This document shows, one piece after another, positions 63,536-64,000 of a stretch of 64,000 nucleotides of DNA. A program made the position numbers and the translations under genes. Position 1 is the stretch's first letter, and each line of letters starts with the position of its first letter. Under the pieces are notes generated by a model. That model did no database searches. It saw only the letters and a list, made by a program, of their open reading frames with translations, and had not been told where the DNA came from. The stretch covers positions 396,177-460,176 of the forward strand of contig NW_004440113.1 in the NCBI RefSeq assembly GCF_000330505.1, given 5' to 3'. This DNA comes from Entamoeba invadens IP1. Lineage: Eukaryota; Evosea; Mastigamoebida; Endamoebidae.

Positions 63536-64000
63536 ATGGTTTGTCCTCCATATCTCCGCTATGTTCTATTAACAAATAGGAAGACTCTACTGACGCACTC
63601 CAACTCAAAATCATAGTCATTGGTGAACCATCCGTCGGCAAGACAAGTACCATCAAAAAGTACTGCCACGGGGTATTTGACCAACTGTACCGAGCTACCG
63701 TTTGTTATACTAAACATATTAGTTAAATTTACTATATTCCATTAGTAATTTTAATTTAATAAAATATCCAATTTAATTAGTTTATATTATTCAATTGAAC
63801 GTACTGACAGACAGATTGGTGTAGACTTTGCTGTCAAATTTGAGAAAGTTGATGACAAGGAGGTTGAGTTAAGATTATGGGATATTGGTTTGTTTATACT
63901 CCTAACACACTAGAGTTTTGAATAGAAGAACTTATATATAGCTGGTCAGGAGAAGTACATTGCAATGACACGAGTCTACGTTTGTTCTTCTTCATAGCAA
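63536..64000 (+). CDS. Rab32/38-like GTPase, 5' part (runs off window), intron directly after ATG
   Basis: ATG at 63536-63538 is followed immediately by a 41-nt intron (63539-63579). Later exons are 63580-63699, 63815-63887 and 63942-63979; the last is followed by a GTTTGT donor at 63980. The joined protein reads M-EDSTDALQLKIIVIGEPSVGKTS..., with TIKKYCHGVFDQLYRAT, IGVDFAVKFEKVDD and WDIAGQEKYIAMTRVY. YRATIGVDFA with WDIAGQE and MTRVY is the Rab32/Rab38/Rab29 signature, a subfamily acting on lysosome-related organelles and phagosomes. All four exons keep phase. The remainder lies beyond position 64000. Confidence 0.85.

Overview
The window is nuclear DNA of an amoebozoan parasite, most probably an Entamoeba. 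It is very AT-rich, and its compact genes are separated by AT-rich spacers. Introns begin almost invariably with GTTTGT and mostly end in TAG. The gene content fits an anaerobic phagocytic amoeba: a pyruvate:ferredoxin oxidoreductase homologue and many small-GTPase regulators. Two short TA-flanked inverted-repeat DNA elements lean towards E. invadens or E. moshkovskii rather than E. histolytica, whose genome is dominated by retroelements. That species-level call is inference.

Layout: 1-7.2 kb holds an RGS-SAM protein and several unrecognised genes. 7.9-15.2 kb is a single 2429-codon DOCK-type RhoGEF on the minus strand. 15.7-24.8 kb holds a tiny type I membrane protein, an arrestin-C2 protein, a zinc-finger protein, a TMEM62-like membrane phosphoesterase and a BAR-PH-RhoGAP protein. 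25.3-36.3 kb holds a LENG8/Thp3-type SAC3 protein, a PH-AGC kinase (Akt-like), a branched-chain aminotransferase and a divergent pyruvate:ferredoxin oxidoreductase paralogue. 37-49.7 kb holds a secreted coiled-coil protein, a small coiled-coil protein, a small phosphoesterase, a DCAF7/WDR68 WD40 protein, a TLDc-like protein, a beta-rich protein with a frame break, an RRM protein, a minimal SART-1/Snu66 protein and an exocyst Sec15 gene that stops halfway. 49.7-56.8 kb is largely gene-free, with one SHAQKYF Myb gene, one TA-flanked miniature transposon and a perfect 22-bp palindrome. 57-64 kb holds a Cys-rich regulator-like protein, a possible SKICH-like protein, an atypical Rab, a secretory-pathway cyclophilin and the 5' part of a Rab32-type gene.

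Functionally the window is rich in Rho/Rab/phosphoinositide signalling and membrane traffic (DOCK GEF, BAR-PH-RhoGAP, PH-AGC kinase, arrestin, Sec15, two Rabs, RGS). RNA-processing factors (SART-1, RRM, LENG8/Thp3) and fermentative metabolism are also present. No rRNA, tRNA, CRISPR or complete transposase gene was seen.

The most interesting signal is in the introns. I reconstructed 19 complete introns in ten genes from reading-frame continuity and family homology. All carry a T/C-N-A-C/T branch-site-like element 6-8 nt before the 3' exon. Seven end in CAG, AAG or GAG instead of TAG, and six of these have a full ...AAC or ...GAC element. In addition, 16 perfect tandem copies of a polypyrimidine-CAG decamer lie between the RRM gene and the SART-1 spliceosomal gene.
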